The notes below the pieces were generated by a model. It was not told the DNA's origin. It saw only the letters and a list, made by a program, of their open reading frames with translations, and made no database searches. From Adineta ricciae (taxonomy: Eukaryota > Rotifera > Eurotatoria > Adinetida > Adinetidae), in assembly GCA_905250025.1 (NCBI GenBank), contig CAJNOJ010000117.1, positions 62,001 through 126,000 of the forward strand: a stretch of 64,000 nt of DNA, written 5' to 3'. Within the stretch, counting starts at the first letter, position 1, and each line of letters begins with the position of its first letter. The position numbers were made by a program, and so were the translations under genes. Positions 13,101 to 28,655 of this stretch are shown here, in pieces.

Positions 13101-13710
13101 CCGATGATTGACAGTAAAACGTCTTCGTGAATTCTCAAATTTTTTCTATTATGTTTTTTCCCTTCTATGACAATTAACTAGGGAATTCTCTATCAGACGG
13201 AGTCCGTTATATGATGACGTCATTTGTCGGTTTTCTCTCTTGTTCGTCTGGTTGTGGCAGCAAGAACTTGATATTATTCCTTCTTCGGTCTTTTCCTCTC
13301 TCTGTCTCTCTCTGTCTCTGTCTCTTTCTCGGCTTTTTTTCTCCTTTTTTTCTCCCTCTATGTGTGTTATTATTTATGTATGTTCGTATGCGTGCGACTG
13401 ATCGCGCTAACATTGCTGCAATCATCACCCAGAGTCATCGTAGAACGCGAAGAAGGAAAAAATCCTTGTTTGTTTTTTTTCCTTTTCAAATATGTATATC
13501 TCTATGTATGACTGATTAATAATATTTTACACAGGTTAATCTAAATGATTTCATTGATTTTACGTTTGTTTAGATATTTGTCTAGTTTCTATTTGGTCAA
13601 ATATTATTGTCTAAAACAAATAGTTATTTCTAGATCTCGATCGTTCTTGTGGGTCGAGAAAAAACGTTGTTAACATTACAAATAAAGATTCAATTTCATC
13701 TCAATGAACG
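10169..13710. other. 3.5-kb non-coding stretch upstream of Na+/K+-ATPase
   Basis: AT-rich with long pyrimidine tracts (about 12721-12772 and 13291-13330) and a GTC triplet run (10643-10669). Several ORFs of 70-115 codons occur on both strands, but their translations are dominated by Phe/Ser/Leu runs from poly-pyrimidine DNA and show no domain. It is most likely intergenic and promoter DNA, and could include 5' UTR introns of the ATPase gene. Confidence 0.5.
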
Positions 13711-17968
<4,258 letters not shown>

Positions 17969-19375
17969 TTTATCATTATGTGCATGAAGAATAACTCTTT
18001 CTTCTACTCTTAGACGAATTTTTAAAAACAAAGAACAGTTTGTGTGTGCTCTTTTCTTTTCAATTTTTGTTTGTTTCTTCATGTGAGTGTGTGTGTGTAT
18101 GAAATCAATCGTACATATTCCAAAAGTGTGTATTCAAATGCACCTCTTTTCACTGCTTTGTAGTCATTATCAAAAACAAACTGTTTGTATCTGCGCGAGT
18201 ATTGTCATATTATTGTTCGTTGTTTTCTTATTTTCACGATTATCCTATCTTACACACACACACACGCACACACTCTAGTTAACCCGTCTGAACATAAGTG
18301 GCGTTAGAATTAATAAAAAAAAAGTACCGTTTCATTTTTCTTTTTTGTGCATTGCATTGAATAGAACAGTTTCTTCTTCTTCTTCTCATTGTGTTGTAAT
18401 TGTTTGACTCCAGTTTTCTTTTTCTCTCATAGGATTTGGCGCAGTGCGAAACGCCATATTCATGTTCAATCCACATCCTGCACTCAGATATGCGTCCCGC
18501 AGTTGCGCGCTATCAGGTGTTCATCTGTGCACTGTCTTCTTCTAAATGTTCTTCTATACTTGTCCGTCTTTCTTTCTCTCTCTCTCTTTTCGCAGCAGTT
18601 CATGTTCATGTCCTTTGTCAATGAGGAGGACAAAACTTTTTTCTAATTTTTTCTCTTTTAAGTTCAATTTGTTCTAATACTTTTTCCTTCGTTTATTTTC
18701 ACATTAAAATATTCAAAGAACTCCGACCTAGACCAATTCAGAGGCCGAGATAAAAAAAAATGTCGACTTTTCTCTCTTCTCCAAGCAAACTATCAAGCAA
18801 TGTACTAATAATTAGTTTTTCAACGATAAACAAACTACAGATGTATGATATATCTGGTAAAATACGCATTCGAAATGCCAGAAAACAGACATAAATTTCA
18901 CAATCTTGCCAATTTGTATCGCATCTAAGGGAACCACAGATTGTATAGATAAATTAATAAAGTTTCTATTCGTAGTGAAGCCATCAAGATCTTTTCCATT
19001 GGCAACAAAATATCTCTCGAATTTTCTTTGTCTATTTATTTATCCTCAAACTTAATAAAGCGTAAAACAGATCAAAATTCATTCATGCATAGAAAAAAAA
19101 ACCAAATCCATCATCAATCCTATTTGTACTTTTTATCATACGCAGATTACGTTAAAGAAATTTGATTGCTTTTTCCTCTATTATCATCGAATCTATTTTC
19201 GAACGCACCGGATTGTGATATACGTCGGTACTCTACTATGCACTTGTACTTTGAAACAAATAACCTCAGAAGAGAAGCGATAAGAAGAAAAGTACATACA
19301 TATAATGATCAATGATGTAGGGATATCATGTGTAGAGTAGCATTCGACTAAGAATGATAGTAGGCGAAAGTGCAG
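17969..19375. other. Intergenic, no gene recognised
   Basis: AT-rich spacer with a CA microsatellite (18252-18273) and CT-rich stretches. The short ORFs are antisense pairs in low-complexity DNA and show no domains. Confidence 0.5.
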
Positions 19376-19386
19376 TATATAAAAAA
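19376..19386 (+). promoter_or_regulatory. TATA box of candidate neuropeptide gene
   Basis: TATATAAAAAA lies about 80 nt upstream of the ATG at 19465. A strong TATA element and short leader suit a cell-type-specific gene. Motif-based call. Confidence 0.45.
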
Positions 19387-19464
19387 GGAATGTTTCATGA
19401 GATAAACAAGAAGTTTTTTTCATTTATATAGATACTTGTTTCTTTCCGTTGTTGTGTATGAAAA

Positions 19465-19885
19465 ATGATCATTCGAAAGCTTGTTATCTTATTTGTGTGT
19501 TTTGCACTTGTTGATTCCAATCCGATTGGAGAAAAACTGAGGTGAGATTTTAACGATCAGAAGAGCATTTCAATTGATCGAAATATCTTTTAAGGCAATA
19601 TGATTTACGTCAACGACGTAGTCTTGACATTCGAAATTGGACATTTGTTGATTCATTATATAAGCGATTTTATAAAGGAGAATCTCATCGAAATGATGAA
19701 ACAGAATTTCGTCCTGTCGAAGGACCAATTAATATCGAACAATTACCTGCCATGTTAGCTGCAAGACATGTTAAACGTTACCCGTTTTCCCACGAAGCTG
19801 ATCCAGATATCATGTAAGTAGACTGTTCTCATCATATTCGATACGAAATCCTCGTTTTTGCTCTGTGTGTTTTAGTGGCCGGTGA
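19465..19885 (+). CDS. Candidate neuropeptide prohormone (101 aa)
   Basis: Three exons: 19465-19541, 19595-19813, 19876-19885. Residues 1-18 are a clear signal peptide (MIIRKLVILFVCFALVDS), and no other hydrophobic segment follows. Dibasic sites occur at RR 33-34, KR 49-50 and KR 86-87, and the protein ends in Gly-Arg. If processed, this gives SLDIRNWTFVDSLY, a 35-residue linker peptide and YPFSHEADPDII with C-terminal amidation from the Gly. The last intron (62 nt, GTAAGT to TTTTAG) adds only Ile-Gly-Arg-stop. Without that splice, translation would stop at once after Met with no amidation signal. I do not recognise the peptide family. An unrelated small secreted protein is the main alternative. 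Confidence 0.6.
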
Positions 19886-20244
19886 AAAACTTCGAGAATA
19901 CTTGGTGTTACGAATGAACGAGCCAGATAACAGCCTTTTTTATGTGTTCATGAATTTGTTTTGTTGGAAAGGAAAGAAACAATTTGTCTATGGTGGAGAA
20001 GAATACATTCTGTCTCTCAATTAGGCCAATTGACAGAATAAGAAGATATTTTCTTAACAAAACAGTCCGCGTTTGAGTTTAGGTCGAATAAACATAAAAA
20101 GCTAGATATTGAAAGAATGTTTAGATACATAACTAAATTTCTTTGTCCTTAATGACAAATGGAATGATCTGAATTGAATAACATGCCTGAAATATACTCC
20201 ATTACATCGTCAATTCGAATTTTATTTACTTTTCACTGATGTCA
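19886..20244. other. Intergenic, nothing recognised
   Basis: Spacer after the candidate neuropeptide gene, including its likely 3' UTR. No ORF with protein-like composition was seen. Confidence 0.45.
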
Positions 20245-20620
20245 TATCATCTGACAGAAATTATACAATCTCCATTTCGTTGAAACGAGATACTGTTGAA
20301 AATTCTCCTACAGTAATTCAACCACAATCTGGTCTCTTTTAAAAATTTAGATAAACCAGCGCATGTTGGCTGTAGAACCGATATTATCGTGCGCGATTGA
20401 TCATTCCATGATAATGGAACAGAGTTTTAGGATTGTGCCTTGTCAGCTCTAGATGTCACATCTATACGAGCAGGCTCGGCGAAAATATCTAAGTTAAATA
20501 TTGGTTAGTCTTTCTTATCATGGCAAAATCATTTTTTGTCTCAGTAAATTTCTATTCCAATTAGGAATCTTCGTTAGAACGTTTACTGTTGGCTGAGCTA
20601 AAGGTTTGCGAGAGTATATC
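20245..20620 (+). pseudogene. Decayed multi-exon gene fragment
   Basis: After an acceptor-like CTGACAG, the reading NYTISISLKRDTVENSPT runs to a stop. A second stretch follows a TTTAG (KPAHVGCRTDIIVRD, stop, SFHDNGTEF, stop, then a 17-residue open run from DCALSALDV to SKLNI), with in-frame TGA near 20398 and TAG near 20434. An apparent intron GTTAGT...TTAG then joins to IFVRTFTVG and another stop. Open stretches broken by single stops but still flanked by splice-like sites suggest a recently inactivated gene. The family is not recognised. It is not a transposon I can name. Confidence 0.4.
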
Positions 20621-21203
20621 AGATTACAGAGCAGATGTTTAGCGATCTGCTAGTCGATCACAAAGACAAATGTCGCGAGTTGCGCACTATGAATGTACCT
20701 AGTTTGAGAATAATTCCGAAATTACATCGAAACTTCGTTCTCATTCGATTACAAATATTCATCGAGTTTCGCGAGCACGAATATTTCTGCATTAAGAGGC
20801 AAGAACGCTTGTAAATATCTCTCTGTGTATACACATACATTGACACAATCGTATTCGAGGAAATAAAGCATTGAGGTAGAAAGGTTTCGCAATTGAATTT
20901 TTATGTTGGTATTGAATGTATTTGTCTTCACAATTAAATTTCGTTCATTGATGCATATTTACTCCCGCAGAGGAAAAAAAGAATAGTTGCGCTTGTTTGT
21001 GACTGGCCGAAAAAGGAAGCAAACGGGAGTAAAGCATTTTGACAGATGATCCATTTCCTTCCTTTTCTCTTTTCGTCGTCGTCGATGTCGACCGCTCATT
21101 CTCTAAGTGTGTTCATACCTCTTTTTGACTCATTTTCTTCATGGCTCAAGGTCATTTCGTTACTAATACCCGTTTTATTGAAGTTCTTTAGTATCTACAT
21201 GTC
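20621..21203. other. Intergenic, nothing recognised
   Basis: AT-rich spacer leading into the Cramped-like gene. No coding or RNA feature is supported. Confidence 0.45.
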
Positions 21204-24200
21204 ATGAATGAAACTAGTGAAGATATTAAGGACGAACCACCGTCGATCGCATTACCAATCGCCAATGTTGTTGTTGTTGAAGATTCGATTGCTTCTCGAA
21301 CAAAAGAAATTACTAAACGGCCGAAACGCGAACGAAGTCCAAGTAAATTTCATGAATGAAAATCGCTTTTTCGACGATCTTCATCGATTGTTTAGCCCTA
21401 CAAGTTCAACCACCTGCACCGAAGATAAAGAAAATCAAAGAGGTCGCACCTAAATTACCGGACAAAACAAAATGGACGATGGAAGAACAAAAACAGTTTT
21501 TCAGCGCGCTTCGAATTGTAAGTTTGTTCTTGTTGAAAGTTTTCTTCTCATCTTCGATTGTAGTATGGAAAAAATTTCGAAGCACTTGGCCAATGTTTCA
21601 ATACGCGACGTCGTCTTATGAATCCTGAAGCGCAAAAACGTACTTTTGGTCAGATACGTTGCTTTTATTATCGATCGTTTCGAACGGTTTCGAAACTTTG
21701 TACATTTACCGAAGGTTTGCTTTTTTTTGTCTCGGAAAATCTCATCGTAATTCGCTTTTGTAGAAGAGAAAAGTAACGTCGATTCGCTGGAATTACGTTC
21801 TGTTCTTGCTTATCTGTGTTTAAAACCAAAAGTCAAATGTAAGAATTGCACATCTATGATATGAAGTGAAATATGTCGACGAAAACTTTTTTGATGATTT
21901 AGGTTTTGATAAAAAACCAGCAATATCCGTGTTACATCAATTGATTCGTAATGGCAATGCATTTTTACGTGTTAAAGGACAACGAGAACATGTATCGATT
22001 ATTGGAAAAGCTTTAAAACCGCCTAAGACAGGAAATACACTCGGTATGAATTTGTTTTCCTCGAAATACAATCGAAGTTTCAATCCCAATTTTCAGGTTC
22101 AGCAAAACAATCCGATCGAACATTATCGAAACATGTGAAAGTTGTACTGAGTCCAGCATCACCCTCAGCTTACATGCGTGTCGCATTATCATGTCGATAT
22201 CCTCATGTCGAAGTTCTATTGTCACGAACGACGACAATCAATGAGTTAATTGATAAATTAACTCAATATTGGCAATTGAACACTCATGCTCAATCTGTAA
22301 GTCGAATCGATCGATTTAGTCGGCCTTGAGCGATAGTAGATAACACTTGATAGAGATGAATCAAGTATCTATCGAGTTATATGATTGATTTCCATGAGCA
22401 AAACACCCAAATGGAGGGATATTAAATTATATGAGATTTATATTTTTGTGTGTTTTGTTTAGTTAGTCAAAGAAGATTTATCTCTCGAGCAACTTATCTT
22501 ATATCCTCATGGATCGCATCTATTATCAACTGATTCTCCAGTTGTAACAAATGATTCGACGTCTCTACTTGATCTTTCATCAGCACGTAAGCCATCCATA
22601 CCGAATTCGGATAAACAATCTCGTTCACGATCAGATTCTGAACATTCAGCCGAACCGTTAATGGAGCATTCGTTAACTTTGCAGACAACAGCTCGTAAAC
22701 GAAATAATTTATCGGAAAGTGAAATACCAAATGAATCTACGATTGTTCCTACTTCATCGATTTCTCCATCATCGGCTCCAGCAACACCAATTCCTCAACC
22801 ACCCCCTACATCGTCGTCGTTATCGACATCATCGTCATTACTAGCAAACAATAAATCAAACTTAGCACGAACAGCTATTTTACTTGCTGCTAAACGAGCC
22901 GCACATCATAATAATCCATCAAATGCCTATGATGGATCTACTTTCACACTTATCGATGGAACAGAAGATGAAGCCGATAGTAGTGCTGGCTTATTCAAAC
23001 AACGATTAGACACTCTTGATTTCACTGATGAAGTAATCAATTGCGAAGTGTTTCTCATTCACACATTTGTAAATGTTTTCGTGGTATTTTCTTCTAGTTT
23101 CCGTCGGAGGATGAAATCGATCCCGATACGAATACAGCCGCAGCATCAATTACTCCAACGGCACCAACAACTTCGTCACCAGTTACTCTAACGGACATAT
23201 CCCAAGGCATGACTCGAGTTAATAACATTTATTCAACATTAACGATTGGTGAATTACAAAAACTGCTACAACGTCCGAAAGAACTTCGACTTACTTATGA
23301 TTTCAATAATCTTACCCGCACAAGCAATATCAATGACACTTCATCGTCGACCGCTTTTCTTCATTATGTGATTCAAATGGCAAATCAATGCTTGGCATCA
23401 ATCGCTGATCGACAAACACAATTAGAAATGAAAATTACTAAGAAATCGAATACGAAAAAGCAACAAACCTTTCGTTCGAAATGTTTCTGTTCATGTTGTT
23501 CACACCAACATCCAATCAACACCAAGGAACAAAGACGTCCAGCAGCAAAAGCAACCAACTCGCCAAATGCTGAGATCTGTGCTTTGTTACAAATGCCACA
23601 ATCAATTCCAACCCAAGATATGATGATCCCAAGCAATGACGAAATCTTAACTGTACAAACTTCATTCTCAGGTACCATTCTCTATTTTGCCATTTATTCG
23701 AATACTTTCAACTTTTTCCATTCAGGTAATAAAACAAATAGTACAAACAAAGTACTAGATGGTGATCTACATGTGAAGTGAGTTTAAATCGATTCTTTGA
23801 AAACATCTTTTGCATACATGTGCTTATATTCTTGATAGAACCCTTAATCTACCACCACACGTCAGCGAACAATCTGGTATATTTGATACTCTTTCGTGGC
23901 CAACGGATACGGGAGGAATCGTTCGTGATCAACCGTCGTCTTCTTCATTGCTTCAAACGTCAACAACGACGAATTCAATAACAGAGCTTCCACCTTTGTT
24001 GAGTTTACTGTTACCAATGGTGAACGGAACGGAAACAGCTCCGACACCAACTGCTCTTCCACCGAAACAACCGGGAATTATTTTCAGCAGTAACAATGGT
24101 GTTATCGATGATCCCTTAATACAATCATTAGCCGCTGAACAAGCCGCATCAGCTCATAATTACGATCTCTTATCGCATCGACACAAACGAGTATGACATA

Positions 24201-24984
24201 AAATCAATATAAATGATATTCTATTTCGTTCTCATAGGTTCGACGTCCACTGCGTTACGGTGATCAATCAACTCGTCCTTCAAACATTCAATTGTTACTT
24301 GGTATGTAAATTTTGACCTCATCTGACAGAAATCTATTACTTTTTATCTTCAGATGCAAATATCAATGCACAGCAAACTGCTGCAGCAAATCAGCGTCTC
24401 CTGTTCAACACAACCAATAACCATGATCTCCCAACTACATCAAATAGTCTATTTACGAGTGATTGTGAAAATCCAAGTACAAAGCTATTCGTTTGTTATC
24501 GATTTCAATAACGAATTTCCGTTCTAGATGATCTTCTCAACGATAACACCAATATGAGTACTGTTTCTCTCAGCAGTAAGTTTCGTGATATTGAGTTGAT
24601 CGATTTTTCTATTCGGTTTCTTTAGCTACTATTGTCAACGCAGCATTACAAAGCAATACATCGCGATTACGACTTGATTGGCCAGATAATGTTCGTATTT
24701 GAATTTGGAAAGACGCATTTTCTTGTAAAGTTATTTTTAGATGTCTGATTTATCATTTGGAAGCTTTCCGGATTTGCTTGAATCATCAACAGCAGGTGAA
24801 CTCAATAGTTTTGAACAGTCGACAATCACAAATGTGAATGAACAAAATAAATGTGCTGTAAGAGACTTCATTTAATCTTTTACAAAATTCCTTCAACATT
24901 TACCTTTACTTTTAGTCTGAAAATTCTATTTCTGAGGCATTATATGCCATTAATAATACGACAAATTTATTACTTCAAAATTAA
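21204..24984 (+). CDS. CRAMP1: Cramped-like SANT-domain chromatin protein
   Basis: Sixteen exons (21204-21342, 21396-21517, 21564-21714, 21764-21838, 21903-22043, 22097-22296, 22463-23032, 23098-23671, 23726-23777, 23839-24190, 24238-24301, 24354-24476, 24528-24575, 24626-24690, 24741-24857, 24916-24984) give 953 residues. A SANT/Myb-like domain at about 60-140 (KWTMEEQKQFFSALRI, then YGKNFEALGQCFNTRR, then GQIRCFYYRSFRTVSK) is followed by a conserved region (LRVKGQREHVSIIGKALKPP, VKVVLSPASPSAYMRVALSC). The rest is Ser/Thr/Pro-rich and disordered with a short basic and Cys-rich stretch. The domain order fits Cramped, a nuclear protein linked to Polycomb silencing and histone H1 gene expression. 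Exon 14 uses a weak GTTCGT donor. Orthology is from motif recognition, not alignment. Confidence 0.8.
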
Positions 24985-26202
24985 CTTCGAAACTTTACTT
25001 TTATTATCATTTAATTTACTAGTCAAACATCAAACGATTGGCTCTATTTACGTATAGATACAAACCTATGTATGGTTTACTCGTGTTTTTCTTCTCTTAT
25101 CGTAATTTCTCTGTTTTGTTGTTTTTTTTTTGTATTCTTGAAATGAACTACAATGTTGATACTCTCATATTTGGACTATTCTTTACTGTATTTGCACTGA
25201 AACATTTTCGTTGTCTACGATATATGTGTATTTTCTTCTATAATGATCATTCAATCACTATTTTTTCTCTGGGAAGTTAGTTAGCTGGTATTTTTTTCTC
25301 TTGTGCTGAAAAAAAATAGAAGATTTATATTTTAAAAAAATATCAGTTTCCTTGAACGATGGTAAATAACACGCAAGAAAGATCGAATATCTTCAAAGAC
25401 CTGATATTTCATTCAGTTGGCTGTTCTGGACCTATAAATACTATACTTTTACCTGGTTTGCTCACGAGTAGCATCATTAATAAAAGAAAATCGATCCGAA
25501 TGGATGAAGTTTGATCTGCCGTATTCTCTTCTATCATGAATATTGTTATTTTGTCATAACATTCGAGTATGTGTACAGTCAAACAATTTCTCATATTAAT
25601 GAATAAGAGTTATGTCTAATGACTAAAGTCATTTCTAGTCCGAATCGTGACTCATACATGTCTATGCATTTCATTAGCTTTCTGTTCTGTTTCTCCTTTT
25701 CTGCTCGTCATAATAACACCAAATAGTACAAATCAAACATCGTCAGGCTGTGTGTGTGTGTATGTATGCGCGCGTTCCTCATTCTATTCGGTTCTCCTTC
25801 ATTGACGGTGATAGCTACCAATAAGCTTCTCGTCTATATTGATTCAAGTTTCTCATTTGGTTGGTCGTTTTGGAACAGATTCCAGACAAGACTTTCACAA
25901 GTGATTGACGTAAACAGGTAAATTTACATATAGTGAATATCTATGTGTTTAAAGGGAAAAAAATCATCGAGCTTCGATGGTCGTTATGATCGATTCCCAA
26001 TAGAAATCCAAGGTTATGATAATTTATCCGTTCTAATAGAAAAAAATATTTTGCTTATGTGAGACATACCGAGAGGTACAGCGTTTTTTCCTCTTTAGAA
26101 ACTTTTTGGGTGAAAAAGAATGAGAAGTCTTCGATCGATATGTACGAACGTATTAATCGACTGTAAAACAAATTAGTTTTTCCTTCAGATTTACCAGTAT
26201 TA
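24985..26202. other. Intergenic, no gene recognised
   Basis: AT-rich spacer with a short TG/CG-alternating patch near 25749-25773. A donor-like AACAG|GTAAAT near 25915 and an acceptor at about 26187 suggest a 5' UTR intron of the MATH gene; the sequence before the donor is not open in the required frame. Confidence 0.4.
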
Positions 26203-26769
26203 ATGGTGACAATCAATGAATATCTAGAATTCAATTGTCTTTTTGATTATAAACAATTGAAATTATTAAAGGACGATTGGCTTTACGGACCCTTGTTTTA
26301 TTCCGCAAAGAGTGACAGTACATGGCGTTTGCAAATCGATCGATCTCATCCGACCAATTTGGGTATTTATTTAACATTGACTGATGGTGCTCCGTGTGCG
26401 ATAACTTCGTATACAATCTCGATGATAACAACTACCAAACCTTCACTTATTATGTTTAATAATAAATGTACACAACGACGAGCGTTTCCATCGAATAACT
26501 TCTCATGGGGTTTTGGTAATTTTTGTACGAGACGCGAATTGAAAGATGAAAGAAATCTTATACGTGATGCGAAAACAAAATTAGTCAATGTGCGATGTAC
26601 AATGAATATTGAAAAATTGGTTATTGTCAATCCTTGTGATGATCATCGTTTTGCAACGGATCTCTTTCATACATGTTCACTTGAACAATGGATCGAGTTT
26701 TTGAAACAAAGAGATGATCTTCCTGAATTGACGAATAGAGTCAATGAAGAAATCGAAGCAAGATTATGA
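26203..26769 (+). CDS. MATH (TRAF-like) domain protein, 188 aa
   Basis: Single coding exon. Residues about 20-130 follow the MATH fold as in SPOP and TRAFs: DSTWRLQIDRSHPTNLGIYL for the strand after the W-x-L motif, then FSWGFGNFCTRRELKDERNL, matching the W-G-F-x-x-F-x-R-R segment, then LVNVRCTMNI as the last strand. No BTB, RING or coiled coil follows; the final 60 residues are a charged helical tail (SLEQWIEFLKQRDDLPELTN). Stand-alone MATH proteins may act as substrate or peptide adaptors for ubiquitin ligases. The ATG at 26203 follows a splice-acceptor-like TTCCTTCAG, and no upstream coding exon could be joined in frame. Confidence 0.65.
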   Translation: MVTINEYLEFNCLFDYKQLKLLKDDWLYGPLFYSAKSDSTWRLQIDRSHPTNLGIYLTLTDGAPCAITSYTISMITTTKPSLIMFNNKCTQRRAFPSNNFSWGFGNFCTRRELKDERNLIRDAKTKLVNVRCTMNIEKLVIVNPCDDHRFATDLFHTCSLEQWIEFLKQRDDLPELTNRVNEEIEARL

Positions 26770-27351
26770 TACTAAAGAATTGTATTTTGTACGTGCAGAT
26801 CTGTCGGATGAAATAGATTAAATGCCTAAAATTTTCTTTTCTTTTTGTGATGTCATATTTCTAGTTGAATTTGTATTGTTATATGCGTATGTATATAAAA
26901 AATAAACCTCAAACAACGTTGATGACATGTTTATACATAGTTTTTTTTGTATTAATAAGTCACGCTACACATACTATGTTGAAGGGGACAAGGAAACTAA
27001 TGAAAAGAATCAAACCGTGGAAAATGTTTTCGTTCTGTATATTATTCAGCAAAGATATGTGTTTAAAACCATGATTTTGAAGTCTTCTACACAAATATCC
27101 TCATATTTTATTGTGCAACATAATCGTTAGGAAATAATCAACATGGGAACGATTACATAAGAGAATTTTTTAATAATGAAATGATATGTTTGACGTTGGA
27201 TAGAAAAGTAATTTTGTCAACATTACAAAGTCTCTTTCCTCGCGCCGAACTGTGCTCATCGCGATTTTTTTGTTGAATGAAGTTTAAACAAGAACTGATT
27301 GGTATCATATATAAAAGTAATAAAATGTTTCGAAAAGAAAAGGGTAACAGC
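26770..27351. other. Intergenic, nothing recognised
   Basis: 3' flank of the MATH gene and AT-rich spacer. Short ORFs show no protein-like composition. Confidence 0.45.
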
Positions 27352-27454
27352 CTAGAATGTCCTTTATTTTTTCGTCCTCCCATATATATTTATATGGGTG
27401 GACGAAAAGAAAGAGGACATTTCGTCCGGGGACATTTTCAAAAGGACATTCTAG
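27352..27454. mobile_element. Foldback/MITE-like inverted repeat (103 bp)
   Basis: The ends are exact inverted repeats: CTAGAATGTCCTTT at 27352-27365 and AAAGGACATTCTAG at 27441-27454. Inside, TTTTCGTCC-T-CCCATATA and TATATGGG-T-GGACGAAAA (27369-27408) form a second, tighter hairpin. The GGACATTT motif recurs between the arms. This nested structure with no ORF is typical of a small non-autonomous foldback element. A structured RNA is possible but less likely. Target-site duplications are not clear. Confidence 0.5.
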
Positions 27455-27795
27455 CACGTATTCTTGAAAAGACTATTGAATTCTTATTTTTATTGAACTT
27501 TGAAGGCGAATATGTGTATCCGTTAAATAGTTTCACTTAAATTCATTTTGTATTTTTTTAAGATTTAAAACAGAGTTTGAATTTCTCGCAATTGTTCTAG
27601 CCTGATAAAGTAGCACACATTTGGATTATATACATTTTGTGATAGAAAAAATAAATCGATTTATGAGTTTTTAATCCGGATATTGATACGACCCATGAAT
27701 ATTTCAATGGAATAATCTGATAACAGCTTATAAATCTTCGAGGCTTTTTTTTCTTTCTGGTATCTAATAACCATATTTTATTTCTTATCGTCGCG
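27455..27795. other. Intergenic, nothing recognised
   Basis: AT-rich spacer between the inverted-repeat element and the 3' end of four-TM gene copy A. Confidence 0.45.
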
Positions 27796-28655
27796 CTATC
27801 GTGATCGACTGTATAGACGATCATTGGCATTAACGTTCTCATCTCCAGTCAAGCATCGAACAACCACTATACCCATAATCTACAAATTCATAAAGAATTA
27901 TCTACCACGTTTTCCTCTTTTCCTTTGACTTACCCATGTTAAACTCATAAATAATGACAAACCACCATTCATTCCCAACATAAACTTCGCTTCCATATAC
28001 TAAAATGTACAACAACAACAACAAATCATCATTTTTCTCTTCCACCACTTCGTTACTTACGCTTCCATCAACCACTGTCGAGTTTCTCATCTCTTCAATA
28101 TATCCATTCACGTGTGCTACAATAATCACAACATATCTCACATTACTCAACAAATCACAGTCACTTTTCATACATGAGAACACCATTCCAACCACACCAC
28201 TCACTATTCCACCCGTCATCACCACCAAAAGACACACTGCAAACTATAAACAAATCCATCAGTCAATCACCCGAAACATTCTCTCCACTTACTGCTCGTA
28301 GTAACAACAATCGAAGAGTGAAGAAAGCCACAAGACCCAGAATACTCATGAAAATACCTGCAGATCCGATGAGAACAAGAACAATACCGAAAACAAGTTC
28401 ACGATGATAGACTTCATCGAAGAATGGCAGATTAACTGTTTCGACATGTCGACTAGTGAGATGCCATGTACCGAGCACAACAAATGCAACAGATTCGATG
28501 ACAAGAAGAAAAACGAAGAGAAGGGAAATGAGAATGATACACCAATGTAATGGTCGTTGTTGAACACTTGTTTTTGGTGTGTATTGGTAGGAATATGGAT
28601 AATCAGTAGGATGTTGTTGTTGATGTAGTGAATGATCGTGATTGTGATAGAGCAT
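27796..28655 (-). CDS. Four-TM membrane protein, paralog copy A (231 aa)
   Basis: Four exons on the minus strand: 28655-28293, 28243-28061, 27999-27934, 27879-27796, all phase 0. The N-terminus is His/Gln/Tyr-rich (HNHDHSLHQQQHPTDYPY). Four hydrophobic segments follow: about 38-62 (HWCIILISLLFVFLLVIESV), 88-111 (LVFGIVLVLIGSAGIFMSIL), 122-145 (FAVCLLVVMTGGIVSGVVG) and about 186-215 (KFMLGMNGGLSLFMSLTW joined to IMGIVVVRCL). This is a tetraspan/MARVEL-like topology, but no signature motif (such as a tetraspanin CCG) is present, so the family is open. Copy B lies 8.2 kb away with nearly identical exons 1-3 and a diverged exon 4. Plus-strand ORFs across this region are antisense shadows. Confidence 0.7.

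Noticed and set aside
28005..28407. Plus-strand ORFs over four-TM copy A, and the same over copy B
   Set aside because: They mirror the coding exons on the minus strand, which have splice sites and membrane segments.
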